Source: an uncultured Acidobacteriia bacterium (GTDB lineage Bacteria; Acidobacteriota; Terriglobia; Bryobacterales; Bryobacteraceae). Taken from it: a stretch of 64,000 nt of DNA. Positions 45,475 to 54,004 of the stretch are shown piece by piece (the first letter of the stretch is position 1; the number at the start of each line of letters is the position of its first letter). The stretch is from positions 1 through 64,000 of the forward strand of contig CAINNJ010000006.1 of assembly GCA_903851195.1 (NCBI GenBank), given 5' to 3'. Both the position numbers and the translations under genes were made by a program. The notes beneath the pieces are model-generated. The model saw only the letters and a list, made by a program, of their open reading frames with translations, made no database searches and was not told the DNA's origin.

Positions 45475-46847
45475 TGCCGACTTTCGACGCGATTCTGATC
45501 GGGGCCGGGCAGGCCAATCCGACGCTCGCCGGCAAGCTCACGGGCGCGGGAATGCGCATCGCGTTCGTCGAGCGCAAACGGTTCGGCGGCACGTGCGTGA
45601 ACACCGGCTGCATCCCGACCAAGACTCTGATTGCCAGCGCCCACGCGGCCCACATGGCGCGGCGGGCGGGCGAATTCGGCATCCGTATCGGCGGCGCTGT
45701 CGAAGTCGATATGAAGGCGGTGAAGGCGCGGAAAGACAGTGTGTCAGGAGCCTCGCGAACTGGCCTCGAAGGGTGGTTGCGGGGCATGAAGGGTTGCACG
45801 GTTTTCGACGGACATGCGCGTTTCGAGTCGCCCGACACCGTGCGCGTGGGCGAGGCGCTGCTCACCGCGCCGAAGATTTTTCTCGATGTCGGCGGCCGCG
45901 CGTCGGTGCCGGCGTTTCCCGGAATTCATGAGATCCCGTCGTTCACCAACAGCACGATGATGGATGTCGATTTCCTGCCGCGGCATCTGGTGGTGGTGGG
46001 CGGCAGTTACATCGGGCTCGAGTTCGGGCAGATGTACCGGCGCTTCGGCAGCGAGGTCACGATCGTCGAGAAGGGGCCGCGGCTGATCGCGCGCGAGGAC
46101 GAAGACGTCTCGGCGGCGGTACAAAAGATTCTGGAAGCCGAAGGGATCGAGGTCCGGCTGAACGCGGAGTGCATCCATTTCGAGTCGCGCGGGGGCGAGC
46201 CGGTGGTGCATCTGGCGTGCGATAAAGAGAAGCCGGAAGTGGTCGGCTCGCACATGCTGCTCGCGGTAGGGCGGCGTCCGAATACCGACGATCTGGGGCT
46301 GGAGAAAGCCGGCGTGGAAGTGGATGCGCACGGCTACATCCAGGTGGACGAGGAGTTGCGGACCACGGCGCCCGGCGTCTGGGCGCTGGGCGACTGCAAC
46401 GGCAAGGGCGCATTCACACATACTGCCTACAACGACTATGAAATCGTTGCGGCGAATCTTCTCGACCACGATGCCCGCCGGGTGAGCGACCGGATTCCCG
46501 CCTATGCGCTTTACGTGGATCCGCCGCTGGGCCGATGCGGAATGACACTGGCGGAAGTGAAGCGGTCCGGACGTCCGGCGCTGGTGGGCGAGCGTCCGAT
46601 GACGCGGGTGGGCCGCGCCGTGGAGAAGGGCGAGACGCAGGGGTTCATGCGGGTGGTGGTGGACGCGGAGACGAAGCATATTCTGGGCGCGTCGATTCTG
46701 GGCGTGGGCGGCGATGAGGCGATCCACTGCATCCTCGACGTGATGTACGCGAAGCAGCCTTACACGACGCTGCAGCGCGCGGTGCACATTCACCCGACGG
46801 TGGCGGAACTGATCCCCACGATTCTGGGCGAACTGAAGCCGCTCTGA
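45474..46847 (+). CDS. FAD-dependent pyridine-nucleotide disulfide oxidoreductase (MerA-like)
   Basis: 457 residues. ILIGAGQANPTLAGKL is the FAD Rossmann loop; GGTCVNTGCIPTKT supplies the redox disulfide Cys41-Cys46; VVVGGSYIGLEFGQMY binds NAD(P)H; ALGDCNGKGAFTHTAYND is the second FAD contact; and HIHPTVAELIPT the C-terminal active-site His-Glu of the partner subunit. No N-terminal heavy-metal domain and no C-terminal Cys pair exist, so mercuric reduction is unlikely. It belongs with the many 'FAD-containing oxidoreductases' of this group; the disulfide substrate is unknown. Confidence 0.92.
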   Translation: MPTFDAILIGAGQANPTLAGKLTGAGMRIAFVERKRFGGTCVNTGCIPTKTLIASAHAAHMARRAGEFGIRIGGAVEVDMKAVKARKDSVSGASRTGLEGWLRGMKGCTVFDGHARFESPDTVRVGEALLTAPKIFLDVGGRASVPAFPGIHEIPSFTNSTMMDVDFLPRHLVVVGGSYIGLEFGQMYRRFGSEVTIVEKGPRLIAREDEDVSAAVQKILEAEGIEVRLNAECIHFESRGGEPVVHLACDKEKPEVVGSHMLLAVGRRPNTDDLGLEKAGVEVDAHGYIQVDEELRTTAPGVWALGDCNGKGAFTHTAYNDYEIVAANLLDHDARRVSDRIPAYALYVDPPLGRCGMTLAEVKRSGRPALVGERPMTRVGRAVEKGETQGFMRVVVDAETKHILGASILGVGGDEAIHCILDVMYAKQPYTTLQRAVHIHPTVAELIPTILGELKPL

Positions 46848-46861
46848 TAAATATAAAAGCT

Positions 46862-47593
46862 ATGGTTTTCCGGTCGTGGTGGATGGCGGTGGTGCTGTGT
46901 CTGGCGGCTTCGGCGGGCGCGTGGGGCCAGGAAGCGAAGTCGGTCTGGGATGGGGTTTACAGCGCTCCGCAGGCGGCCCGCGGCGAGGCGGTTTATGCGG
47001 CGGAGTGCAGCCGGTGTCACCGGGAAGATCTGACCGGCTACAACAATGCGCTGATCGGCGGGCACTTCATGGACCGGTGGCGCGAGGACACGCTGGAGAG
47101 CTTCTTCGTGCTGGTGCGGAACACCATGCCGCGCGGCGCGCCACAGAGCCTGGGGGATCAGGCATATCTCGACGTGGTCGCCTACGTCCTGCAGAAGAAT
47201 GCGTTCCCGGCGGGCAAGGGCGAACTGACCACCGCTGAACTGCCGCAGGTCCGCGTGCAGGGCAAACAGGGTCCGGCGGCGGTGCCGGATTTTTCGCTGG
47301 TGTCGGTGGTGGGATGCCTGTCGCAGACGGCGGACGGCACGTGGATGGTGACAGCCGGGACGGAACCGGTGCGGACGCGGAATCCGAAAGATTCGAGCGC
47401 CGGGGAACTGAAGGCGCTGGGCGCGCAGGCGCCGGGCACGCACCTGTTTAAGCTGATGGATCCGGCTTCCGTGGCGGCCAATCCGCCGAAGGGCCATCGA
47501 GTCGAGGCCAAGGGATTTCTGATTCGTCAGCCGGGGGCGGACAGTCTGAATCCGACGTCGCTGCAGTCAATTGCAGCGGATTGTGGAAAGTGA
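46862..47593 (+). CDS. Exported c-type cytochrome with C-terminal extension
   Basis: 243 residues with a signal peptide ending AGAWGQ. The haem site is CSRCH near residue 50, and a Met ligand is likely in NTMPRGAPQSLGDQAYLDVVAYVLQKN, as in class I cytochromes. The C-terminal 120 residues form a separate beta-rich domain with an SVVGCLSQTADGTWMVTAG start, which recurs in exported acidobacterial cytochromes and may carry the protein-protein contact. The end overlaps the convergent gene by 146 bases. It is 14 bases after the oxidoreductase and probably co-transcribed. Confidence 0.9.
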   Translation: MVFRSWWMAVVLCLAASAGAWGQEAKSVWDGVYSAPQAARGEAVYAAECSRCHREDLTGYNNALIGGHFMDRWREDTLESFFVLVRNTMPRGAPQSLGDQAYLDVVAYVLQKNAFPAGKGELTTAELPQVRVQGKQGPAAVPDFSLVSVVGCLSQTADGTWMVTAGTEPVRTRNPKDSSAGELKALGAQAPGTHLFKLMDPASVAANPPKGHRVEAKGFLIRQPGADSLNPTSLQSIAADCGK

Positions 47594-48512
47594 CGGGAGC
47601 GCGTTTGCGCCGCAGCATCCGGTCGGTGAGCGTCTCGTGGTGCGGCGCGAACTGTTTGACGGCGGCGCGCAGATAAGGCCGGGACTCGCGCTTCAGGCAG
47701 GTGAGAAAGCCGGTTTGAGAGATATCGCGCAGCACGGCCTGGTAGTGATCGAGAACGGCGCCGCCCACGGTTTCGGTGGTCCTGCGCGCGGCCAGGTTCG
47801 CGGCTTTTGAGAGCCAGAGCAGGTTGGAGGGCACGTGGGCCAGGGTGGACACGGCCATCAGGGAAGAGACCGCGATGACGCTCCGGTCCTGCGCGCGGGC
47901 GGATTCGCGCATGTCTTCCCAGGTGTTCTCCAGCAGCGCCAGGGCGGGGACCCGTTCCGGCGGAATGCTTTGCAGGGTCGCTTTGAACTTTTCCCAGTCC
48001 TGCCGCAGGCCCTGCAGGTTCACGGGCGGCATGTTCAGCGTGAGCGCGACGTGCGCGGTGGTTCTTTCGAGGCCGACCAGGACGTGTTCCAGGGTGTCGA
48101 AACTGTCGCCATCTTCGAGCAGGCCTTCGCGTTTTAGTTCTTCGACGATATCGCGCAGCAGTTTCTGACCGCCGCCGGTGAGATCGGCCAGCGCGGCCAG
48201 CACCCAGACGGGTGAGGCGTGGAAAGCGATCAGGCCCATGATTTCGATCCCATGGCTGGCGCTGCGCTGCAGCACGAAGTTCTGGTGATGATGATCGTTG
48301 TTTTCGTACTGCCCTTCCACCTGTCCCAGATCCCGGATGAGGAAGCGCAGGGTGACGCCGACCATGGCGCGGTAGAGCACGGTGCGGCGCAGCGGGGCGG
48401 GAAGCACCACCTCGCCCACTCCCCGCAGCAGGCCGCCCGAAAGCGCTCCCAGGGAACGGATCACGCGTTCCGGCAGAGAAAGAACATATCGATAAGGCGC
48501 GACCGATCCCAC
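47448..48512 (-). CDS. Hypothetical protein, mostly helical
   Basis: 354 residues, family not recognised. Residues 30-320 have good codon use and look all-helical (LTGGGQKLLRDIVEELKREGLLEDG, LERTTAHVALTLNMPP, SVIAVSSLMAVSTLAHVPSNLLWLS), with one or two moderately hydrophobic helices that may touch the membrane. The last 45 residues, rich in Pro and Ser, are read antisense to the cytochrome gene and are probably only read-through to the next stop. The gene is divergent from the TonB receptor by 21 bases. Confidence 0.7.
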   Translation of the reverse strand: MGSVAPYRYVLSLPERVIRSLGALSGGLLRGVGEVVLPAPLRRTVLYRAMVGVTLRFLIRDLGQVEGQYENNDHHHQNFVLQRSASHGIEIMGLIAFHASPVWVLAALADLTGGGQKLLRDIVEELKREGLLEDGDSFDTLEHVLVGLERTTAHVALTLNMPPVNLQGLRQDWEKFKATLQSIPPERVPALALLENTWEDMRESARAQDRSVIAVSSLMAVSTLAHVPSNLLWLSKAANLAARRTTETVGGAVLDHYQAVLRDISQTGFLTCLKRESRPYLRAAVKQFAPHHETLTDRMLRRKRAPVTFHNPLQLTAATSDSDCPPPADESEIPWPRLDGPSADWPPRKPDPSA

Positions 48513-48533
48513 TACTGATATGATGGCGCAACC

Positions 48534-51500
48534 ATGCGTCTGGCCGCTATTCTCGCCGTTTTTCCGATTTCTTTATTTGCCCAGAATATTTCCTCCGGAT
48601 TATCCGGAATTGTGCAGGATCCGGGCGGCGCGGCTATAGCGGCCGCCCAGGTGGTGATCGCGAACGAAGGCCAGGGCTTTACCCGGAAGGAAGCGACCAA
48701 CGCCGAGGGATTCTTCTCCTTTCCCGATCTGAATCCCGGCTCCTACGACCTGACTGTCACATCCGCGGGCTTTGGCTCCTACCGGCAGAACGGCATCGTG
48801 CTGAATTCAGGGGAGCAGCGAAGCGCGGGCGTGATCCGGATGCGGGTGGGCAGTCTGACGGAAAGTGTGACGGTGACGGCGGACGCGGTGGCCCTCAATA
48901 CGGTGACGGGCGAGAAGGCGGCTTCCATGGGCGCTTCGGAACTGGCGTCGCTGGCGCTGCGCGGCCGGGATGTCTTCGATGCCGTGAGTCTGATGGCGGG
49001 GGTGGTGGATACCAGCGACGGGCGCGACGCGCCGGGGCCCACCAGCATCGGGAATATTTATATCGCGGGCGGCCGCAACGACCAGAAGAATATGACGGTG
49101 GACGGGGTGACGAATCTCGACACGGGCTCCAACGGCAGCGTCCACAGCATGCCGTCGATGGATTCGGTGCAGGAACTGAAGGTGCTTTCGTCGAATTACG
49201 GCGCTGAGTACGGGCGCAATTCGGGCGGCACCATCACCGTGATCACCAAGGGCGGCGGCAAGCAGTTTCACGGGTCCGACAACTGGTATTACCGGCATGA
49301 GGATCTGAACGCGAACGATTATTTCAGCAATGTCGCGGGGCGCGCGCGGACCCCCTACCGGTACAACATCAACGGGTACACGCTGCAAGGGCCGGTGCTG
49401 CTGCCGAAGTTCGGGTCGAAGGTCCGCCCGGGGCGTGACAAGCTGTTCTTTTTCTGGTCGCAGGAGTTTCAGCACCAGCGCGTGGCTTACGGGACCAAGA
49501 CAATTACCGTGCCCACAGCGCTGGAACGCCAGGGCGATTTTTCGAAATCCTTCGATGTGAACGGCAAGCTGATTCCCATACAGGATCCGCTGAACAATAA
49601 GATCCAGTTCCCGGGAAATGTGCTGCCGGCGTCGCGCGTGACGAAGATCGGCCAGAATATATTGAATATTTTCCCGATGCCGAACTATACGGATCTGAGT
49701 CCGGGGCGGCTGTATCAGTGGAATTACTTCACGTCGGAAGCGGGCGGTTACAACCGGCGCACGGAGATTCTGCGACTGGATTATCAGGTCAGCCCGCGCT
49801 GGCAGACTTATATCCGGCTGACGAATAACGCGGATCTGCAGCACGCGGCCTATGGGCTTTGGGTGAACGGATCTTTGAATTTCGACATTACGCCGATCAT
49901 CTTTCAGCAACCGGGCCGCGGGGCGAGTATCCACTCCACGAATACGATCTCGCCCACGGTGTTCAATGAGACGATTATCGGTGTCAGCCAGAACACGCTG
50001 ACTTATGTGCCGGAAGATCTGAGCAAGGTGGACCGGACGGCGCTGGGCATCAATATTCCGCAGCGGAACCCCTCGCTGAATCCGCTGAATCTGATTCCGA
50101 ACATGACGTTCGGCAGCATCGCGAACGCGGCCAATCCGTCGCTCAGCGACGGCACGCCGTATTTCAACCGGAACACGATTTACAGCTTCGTGGATAACGT
50201 CAGTAAAATCTGGCGGACCCATACGCTGAAGGCCGGGGTTTATCTGGAACTGACCCGGAAAGTGCAGAGCGCCAGTTCGTCGGTTCGCGGGACGATTAAG
50301 TTCGACAAAGACACGCTGAATCCGCTGGATGCCAACGATGCGTATGCGAATGCGCTGCTGGGGAATTACGATACTTACGCGGAAGCCAACGGGCGTCCGC
50401 GCGGGGATTTCCGGTTTCAGAATACGGAAGTTTTCCTGCAGGACACCTGGAAGGTGAACAGCCGGCTGTCGCTCGATTTCGGGTTGCGGTTTTATCACGA
50501 TCCGCCGCAGTACGACGTGAAGCACCAACTGGCGTCGTTCTCGCCGGCTCTTTATTCGGCGGCGAATGCGCCGGTGCTGCTGCGGCCCGGGCTGGATGCC
50601 AGTAAGGCGCGCGTGGCGGTGGATCCGACAACCGGCAAGACGTATCCGCAGGCGCTGATCGGCAGCTTCGCGCCCGGCGTGGGAAATCCGTCGGACGGTA
50701 TGTATATCGGCGGGCTGAACGGCGCGCCGGCGGGACTTTACAACGTGCCCGCCCTGGCGGTGGCGCCGCGCTTCGGATTCGCTTACGCGGTGAATGGGCG
50801 GACGGTGGTGCGGGGCGGCGGCGGCGTGTTCTTCGACCGGCTGGAAGGCAACCCGACCATGGATACTCTGAATAATCCGCCGACGATTTATACGCCGACT
50901 CAGTATTACGGCAACATCGCGGATATTCAGGCGCAGCTGAGTTCCGGCCTGCTGGCGCCGACCGGGACGGTTTACTCACTGGGCAGCGTGGGGAAGATTC
51001 CGACGACTTATAACTACAGCCTGAGCGTGCAGCGGCTGATCCGGCCTTCGAGCGCATTGGAGGTCTCTTATGTCGGGAATATTTCGAGGCATCAGATCTG
51101 GCGGCGGAATATCAATCCGGTGCCGCTGGGCGCGAACTTCGCGGCGCTGCATCCGGAGTTCCGCGATCCGTCCAATACGGCGAACGCGCTGCCGGCGAAT
51201 TTCGAGCGGCCTTATCAGGGCTATGGCGATATTTTCCTTTATGAGTTCGCGGGTACGTCCTCTTATAACTCGGTGCAGGCCAGTTATTCGGAGCGGCTGG
51301 GCAGGGCGGTCAGTCTCGGCGCGTCTTATACGTTCAGCAAGGTGCTGGATCAGTCCGATGGTTACGGCAGCGCGGTGGATCCGTTTTATGCGCCGCGGAA
51401 CTGGAACTACGGGCCGGCGGGCTTCGACCGGTCCCAGGTGTTCAGCGGACGGTATACGTGGAGTCTGCCGAAGTTCCCGCGTTCCATCGCGTTCCGGCCC

Positions 51501-51977
51501 CTGCATGTGGTCACGGACGGCTGGCAGATGTCCGGCATTACGCGTTTCCAGACCGGCGCGCCGATCACGCCGAGTTACAGCCTGGCGGTGGGGACCGATT
51601 ACACGGGGTCGGCGTCGGCGTCCACGCGGCCTACGGTGCTCGATCCGAATGCGCCGGTACTGTCGCGCTTCGCTCCGCCGATTTACGTCGCCAACGTGCC
51701 GACGCTGGGCAATGTCGGGAAGGGCATTCTGCGCGGGCCGGGCACCAATAACTGGGATATTTCGATGTATAAGGACATCTCGTTCACCGAGCGGCTGAAG
51801 GGGCAGTTGCGCGTGGAGTCTTACAACACGTTCAACCACACGCAGTTTTCGGCGGTGGACGGGAGCGTGAAGTTCCAGGACCGGAACAGCACGACGAATA
51901 TCAATTCTTTGTTTATGCAGCCGACCTCGGCGCGTCCGCCGCGGCGGATCCAGCTGGCCGTGAAGGTTTGGTTCTAG
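48534..51977 (+). CDS. Oar-like TonB-dependent outer-membrane receptor
   Basis: 1,147 residues. A signal peptide (ends SLFAQ) is followed by a carboxypeptidase-regulatory-like beta domain (SGIVQDPGGAAIAAAQVVIAN ... NPGSYDLTV), then a plug (LALRGRDVFDAVSLMAGVVD, IAGGRNDQKNMTVDG) and a beta barrel ending in IQLAVKVWF, with the aromatic C-terminus needed for Bam assembly. This is the acidobacterial type that imports oligosaccharides or peptides or has adhesive roles. No surface-located SusD partner is adjacent, so the ligand is unknown. It is a single gene, bounded by a palindromic repeat on its 3' side. Confidence 0.95.
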   Translation: MRLAAILAVFPISLFAQNISSGLSGIVQDPGGAAIAAAQVVIANEGQGFTRKEATNAEGFFSFPDLNPGSYDLTVTSAGFGSYRQNGIVLNSGEQRSAGVIRMRVGSLTESVTVTADAVALNTVTGEKAASMGASELASLALRGRDVFDAVSLMAGVVDTSDGRDAPGPTSIGNIYIAGGRNDQKNMTVDGVTNLDTGSNGSVHSMPSMDSVQELKVLSSNYGAEYGRNSGGTITVITKGGGKQFHGSDNWYYRHEDLNANDYFSNVAGRARTPYRYNINGYTLQGPVLLPKFGSKVRPGRDKLFFFWSQEFQHQRVAYGTKTITVPTALERQGDFSKSFDVNGKLIPIQDPLNNKIQFPGNVLPASRVTKIGQNILNIFPMPNYTDLSPGRLYQWNYFTSEAGGYNRRTEILRLDYQVSPRWQTYIRLTNNADLQHAAYGLWVNGSLNFDITPIIFQQPGRGASIHSTNTISPTVFNETIIGVSQNTLTYVPEDLSKVDRTALGINIPQRNPSLNPLNLIPNMTFGSIANAANPSLSDGTPYFNRNTIYSFVDNVSKIWRTHTLKAGVYLELTRKVQSASSSVRGTIKFDKDTLNPLDANDAYANALLGNYDTYAEANGRPRGDFRFQNTEVFLQDTWKVNSRLSLDFGLRFYHDPPQYDVKHQLASFSPALYSAANAPVLLRPGLDASKARVAVDPTTGKTYPQALIGSFAPGVGNPSDGMYIGGLNGAPAGLYNVPALAVAPRFGFAYAVNGRTVVRGGGGVFFDRLEGNPTMDTLNNPPTIYTPTQYYGNIADIQAQLSSGLLAPTGTVYSLGSVGKIPTTYNYSLSVQRLIRPSSALEVSYVGNISRHQIWRRNINPVPLGANFAALHPEFRDPSNTANALPANFERPYQGYGDIFLYEFAGTSSYNSVQASYSERLGRAVSLGASYTFSKVLDQSDGYGSAVDPFYAPRNWNYGPAGFDRSQVFSGRYTWSLPKFPRSIAFRPLHVVTDGWQMSGITRFQTGAPITPSYSLAVGTDYTGSASASTRPTVLDPNAPVLSRFAPPIYVANVPTLGNVGKGILRGPGTNNWDISMYKDISFTERLKGQLRVESYNTFNHTQFSAVDGSVKFQDRNSTTNINSLFMQPTSARPPRRIQLAVKVWF

Positions 51978-51984
51978 AAAGCGA

Positions 51985-52046
51985 ATGTGGGAAACCGGCG
52001 CCTGGCGGGTTGCCAACCCGCCGCGGGATTCCATCCCGCCCCACAT
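51985..52046. repeat. Palindromic repeat, copy C (largest copy)
   Basis: Outer arms ATGTGGG (51985-51991) and CCCACAT (52040-52046) enclose GGCGGGTT/AACCCGCC around GCC (52004-52022) and GCGGGAT/ATCCCGC around TCC (52023-52039). It lies between the convergent TonB receptor and HIT genes. It shares order, loops and end with copy B, and the outer arm with copy A. Confidence 0.8.
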
Positions 52047-52454
52047 CTAAAGCGCGGTGCGAATGCGCTCTGCGGTTTCGCGCATCCGCTCATCGCTTTC
52101 GTACTTGTGGCGCGGCCAGAAGAAGCCCTTCAGGCCGTCGCCCTTGCGCCTCGGCACAATGTGAATGTGCAGGTGGGGCACGCTCTGGCTGACGTGGTTG
52201 TTCATCGCGACGAAACTGCCTTCGGCCTCCATGGCCGCGACGACCGCTTTCTCCATGCGCTGCACGGCGGTGAAGAACGCGCCCAGGTTTTCGGCAGGCA
52301 TGCCGGCGAGCGTTTCCACGTGGGTGTCGGGAATCAGCAGCACGTGGCCGGGAAAGAGCGGCCGGTGATCGAGAAAAGCCAGCGCGCCTTCGGTCCGCCA
52401 GACAATCTCCGCGGGAATTTCGCCGCGCGCGATCCGGCAGAACAGGCAGTTCAC
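52047..52454 (-). CDS. HIT-family hydrolase
   Basis: 135 residues with CLFCRIARGEIPAEIV, where the Cys pair and later His can bind zinc, GHVLLIPDTHVETL, and the histidine triad PHLHIHIVPR. HIT proteins hydrolyse phosphoramidates and dinucleoside polyphosphates in the cytoplasm. The start overlaps the HAD gene stop by four bases, and it is the last gene of the long minus-strand run. Confidence 0.94.
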   Translation of the reverse strand: MNCLFCRIARGEIPAEIVWRTEGALAFLDHRPLFPGHVLLIPDTHVETLAGMPAENLGAFFTAVQRMEKAVVAAMEAEGSFVAMNNHVSQSVPHLHIHIVPRRKGDGLKGFFWPRHKYESDERMRETAERIRTAL

Positions 52455-53140
52455 GGCTTGAAGAAGCGCGCCGCGAAATCCCGGAGATCATCCACCAGAA
52501 CGTCGGGCTGGTAGATCTTCAGGGTATCGGGCTGGAAGCCGTAGGTGACGCCGCAGGAGGGCACTCCGGCATTGCGGGCTGTCTGGATATCGACGCCGCT
52601 GTCGCCGATCATCCAGGTGTCTTCGGGCGCCGCGCCCGCTTCATTCCGAAGCGTGTGGATACCGACCGGGTGTGGCTTTTTGTGCTCAAAACTGTTGCCG
52701 CCGTACATCCGGAACATTTTGCCGGAAAGGCCGAAGTGGTCCATGATCACACCGGTAATTCGGACCGGCTTGTTGGTGAGCACGGCGAGGGTCATGCCGG
52801 CGTCGTGCAACCGGTCGAGAGCCTCGCGCACGCCGGGATAAAGCACGGTGTGAACCACGGCGTTGTCGCGATAGTATTCGATGAAAAACTCGAGCGCGGT
52901 CTCGACTTCGTCTTCCGTGGCTTCGGGGGGGGCTTCGGGGGTGGCTTCGGCTCCGCCGGGCGAGCGCATGGAGCGCCGGATCAGCACCGGCGCCCCATCC
53001 CCCACATACGAATAAATCAGCTCGTGAGCGATCGGTTCCCGTCCCATATGGACCCGCGTGGCGTTGACCGCGTGGGCCAGGTCGAGTTTGGAATCGATCA
53101 GCGTTCCGTCGAGGTCGAAAATCAGCAGTGGCGCGGGCAT
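52451..53140 (-). CDS. HAD-family phosphatase, phosphoglycolate-phosphatase-like
   Basis: 229 residues. Motif I FDLDGTLIDSKLDL holds the nucleophile Asp, VLTNKPVRITG is motif II, KKPHPVGIH gives the Lys and GDSGVDIQTARNAG the metal-binding Asp pair. The cap helices suit the Gph type, which clears 2-phosphoglycolate. A short insert PGGAEATPEAPPEATEDE at about residues 62-80 is Glu/Pro-rich and probably disordered; it is unusual for the family. Start and stop overlap both neighbours. Confidence 0.9.
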   Translation of the reverse strand: MPAPLLIFDLDGTLIDSKLDLAHAVNATRVHMGREPIAHELIYSYVGDGAPVLIRRSMRSPGGAEATPEAPPEATEDEVETALEFFIEYYRDNAVVHTVLYPGVREALDRLHDAGMTLAVLTNKPVRITGVIMDHFGLSGKMFRMYGGNSFEHKKPHPVGIHTLRNEAGAAPEDTWMIGDSGVDIQTARNAGVPSCGVTYGFQPDTLKIYQPDVLVDDLRDFAARFFKP

Positions 53141-53430
53141 CAGGCGGTACGCGGCCGGCGCACGGTTCTCTTCGAGACGGAGGAATCCGCGTTGCGTTCT
53201 TTGGATGCGGGCTTCGGGCGGGGGCGCTTGCCGTCAATTCCGTATTCCAGCATCTTGCGCAGCAGGGTGTTGCGGTGAATGCCGAGCGCCTTCGCCGCTT
53301 CGGACTGGTTGCTGCCCGTCTGGCGCAGCACTCTTTCGATCATCCCCTTTTCGAGGATTTCAACGGCTTCTTCCATAAAGAAACCTGCGTTGACCAGATG
53401 ATCGATGAGTCCATCAAAACCTTCCTTCAT
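53140..53430 (-). CDS. Fis-type helix-turn-helix protein
   Basis: 96 residues. The Fis domain occupies residues 21-63: EEAVEILEKGMIERVLRQTG, SNQSEAAKALGIHRNTLLRKM. It is the same helix-turn-helix found at the end of NtrC-type activators, here on its own. The last 30 residues are strongly basic. It may be a nucleoid-type regulator. The stop overlaps the HAD start (TGATG) and it lies seven bases after cvpA. Confidence 0.9.
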   Translation of the reverse strand: MKEGFDGLIDHLVNAGFFMEEAVEILEKGMIERVLRQTGSNQSEAAKALGIHRNTLLRKMLEYGIDGKRPRPKPASKERNADSSVSKRTVRRPRTA

Positions 53431-53437
53431 GAGTAAA

Positions 53438-54004
53438 CTACGAGTCCTCTTCCCGGCGCGTGCCGGCGGTTTTTTGCCATGTCGACTTGACCCTTGAATA
53501 GTACTTGCGGAAGCTCTGCTTGAGGTCCATGGGAGCGATGGAAACAGCTACCCGAGACGCTTCCAGTACGTAAGGCGCAATTTTCGAGTGTACCACCGCC
53601 GAGGGCGCCGCATCTCCTCCGGCGTGCGGTCCGAATGCCATGAACGCGGTGAGCAATGCGATGCTCACAAGCAGTCCGCGGGCCAGTCCGAAAATGGCAC
53701 CCAGAAGGCGGTCGAAGAAGGACAATCCGACCGTGCGGAGGAATTTGCCGACGATCCATGCGAAGAAGCTGCCGATGAGCAGAACGCCCGCCACGACGAG
53801 CAGAAACCCGAGCAGGCTGGCAATGCGGGGCGAGTCCACATACGGCTGCACCAGGGAGGCTGCAGTGCCGTAAAACCACATGCCGAGCAGCAGCGCGAAG
53901 AAGGACGCGGCCAGGCTGATGACCTCGCGCGAGAAGCCTTTGCGGAGGCTCAGAAAGGTGGAGACCGTGAGGATGAAGAGAAGAACGACGTCGAGCCAGT
54001 TCAC
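53438..54004 (-). CDS. cvpA: CvpA-family membrane protein
   Basis: 188 residues with four membrane helices, starting at a GTG that overlaps the purC stop (GTGA). The CvpA pattern is visible: NWLDVVLLFILTVSTFLSLRKGFSREVISL, VVAGVLLIGSFFAWIVGKFL, and GLSFFDRLLGAIFGLARG. In Enterobacteria CvpA is linked to purF expression and colicin V export; here it follows purC, again with a purine gene. The C-terminal 35 residues are soluble and basic. Confidence 0.92.
   Translation of the reverse strand: MNWLDVVLLFILTVSTFLSLRKGFSREVISLAASFFALLLGMWFYGTAASLVQPYVDSPRIASLLGFLLVVAGVLLIGSFFAWIVGKFLRTVGLSFFDRLLGAIFGLARGLLVSIALLTAFMAFGPHAGGDAAPSAVVHSKIAPYVLEASRVAVSIAPMDLKQSFRKYYSRVKSTWQKTAGTRREEDS

Noticed and set aside
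45474-46847. Mercuric reductase (merA)
   Set aside because: The C-terminal Cys pair and N-terminal metal-binding domain are missing and no mer genes are near.
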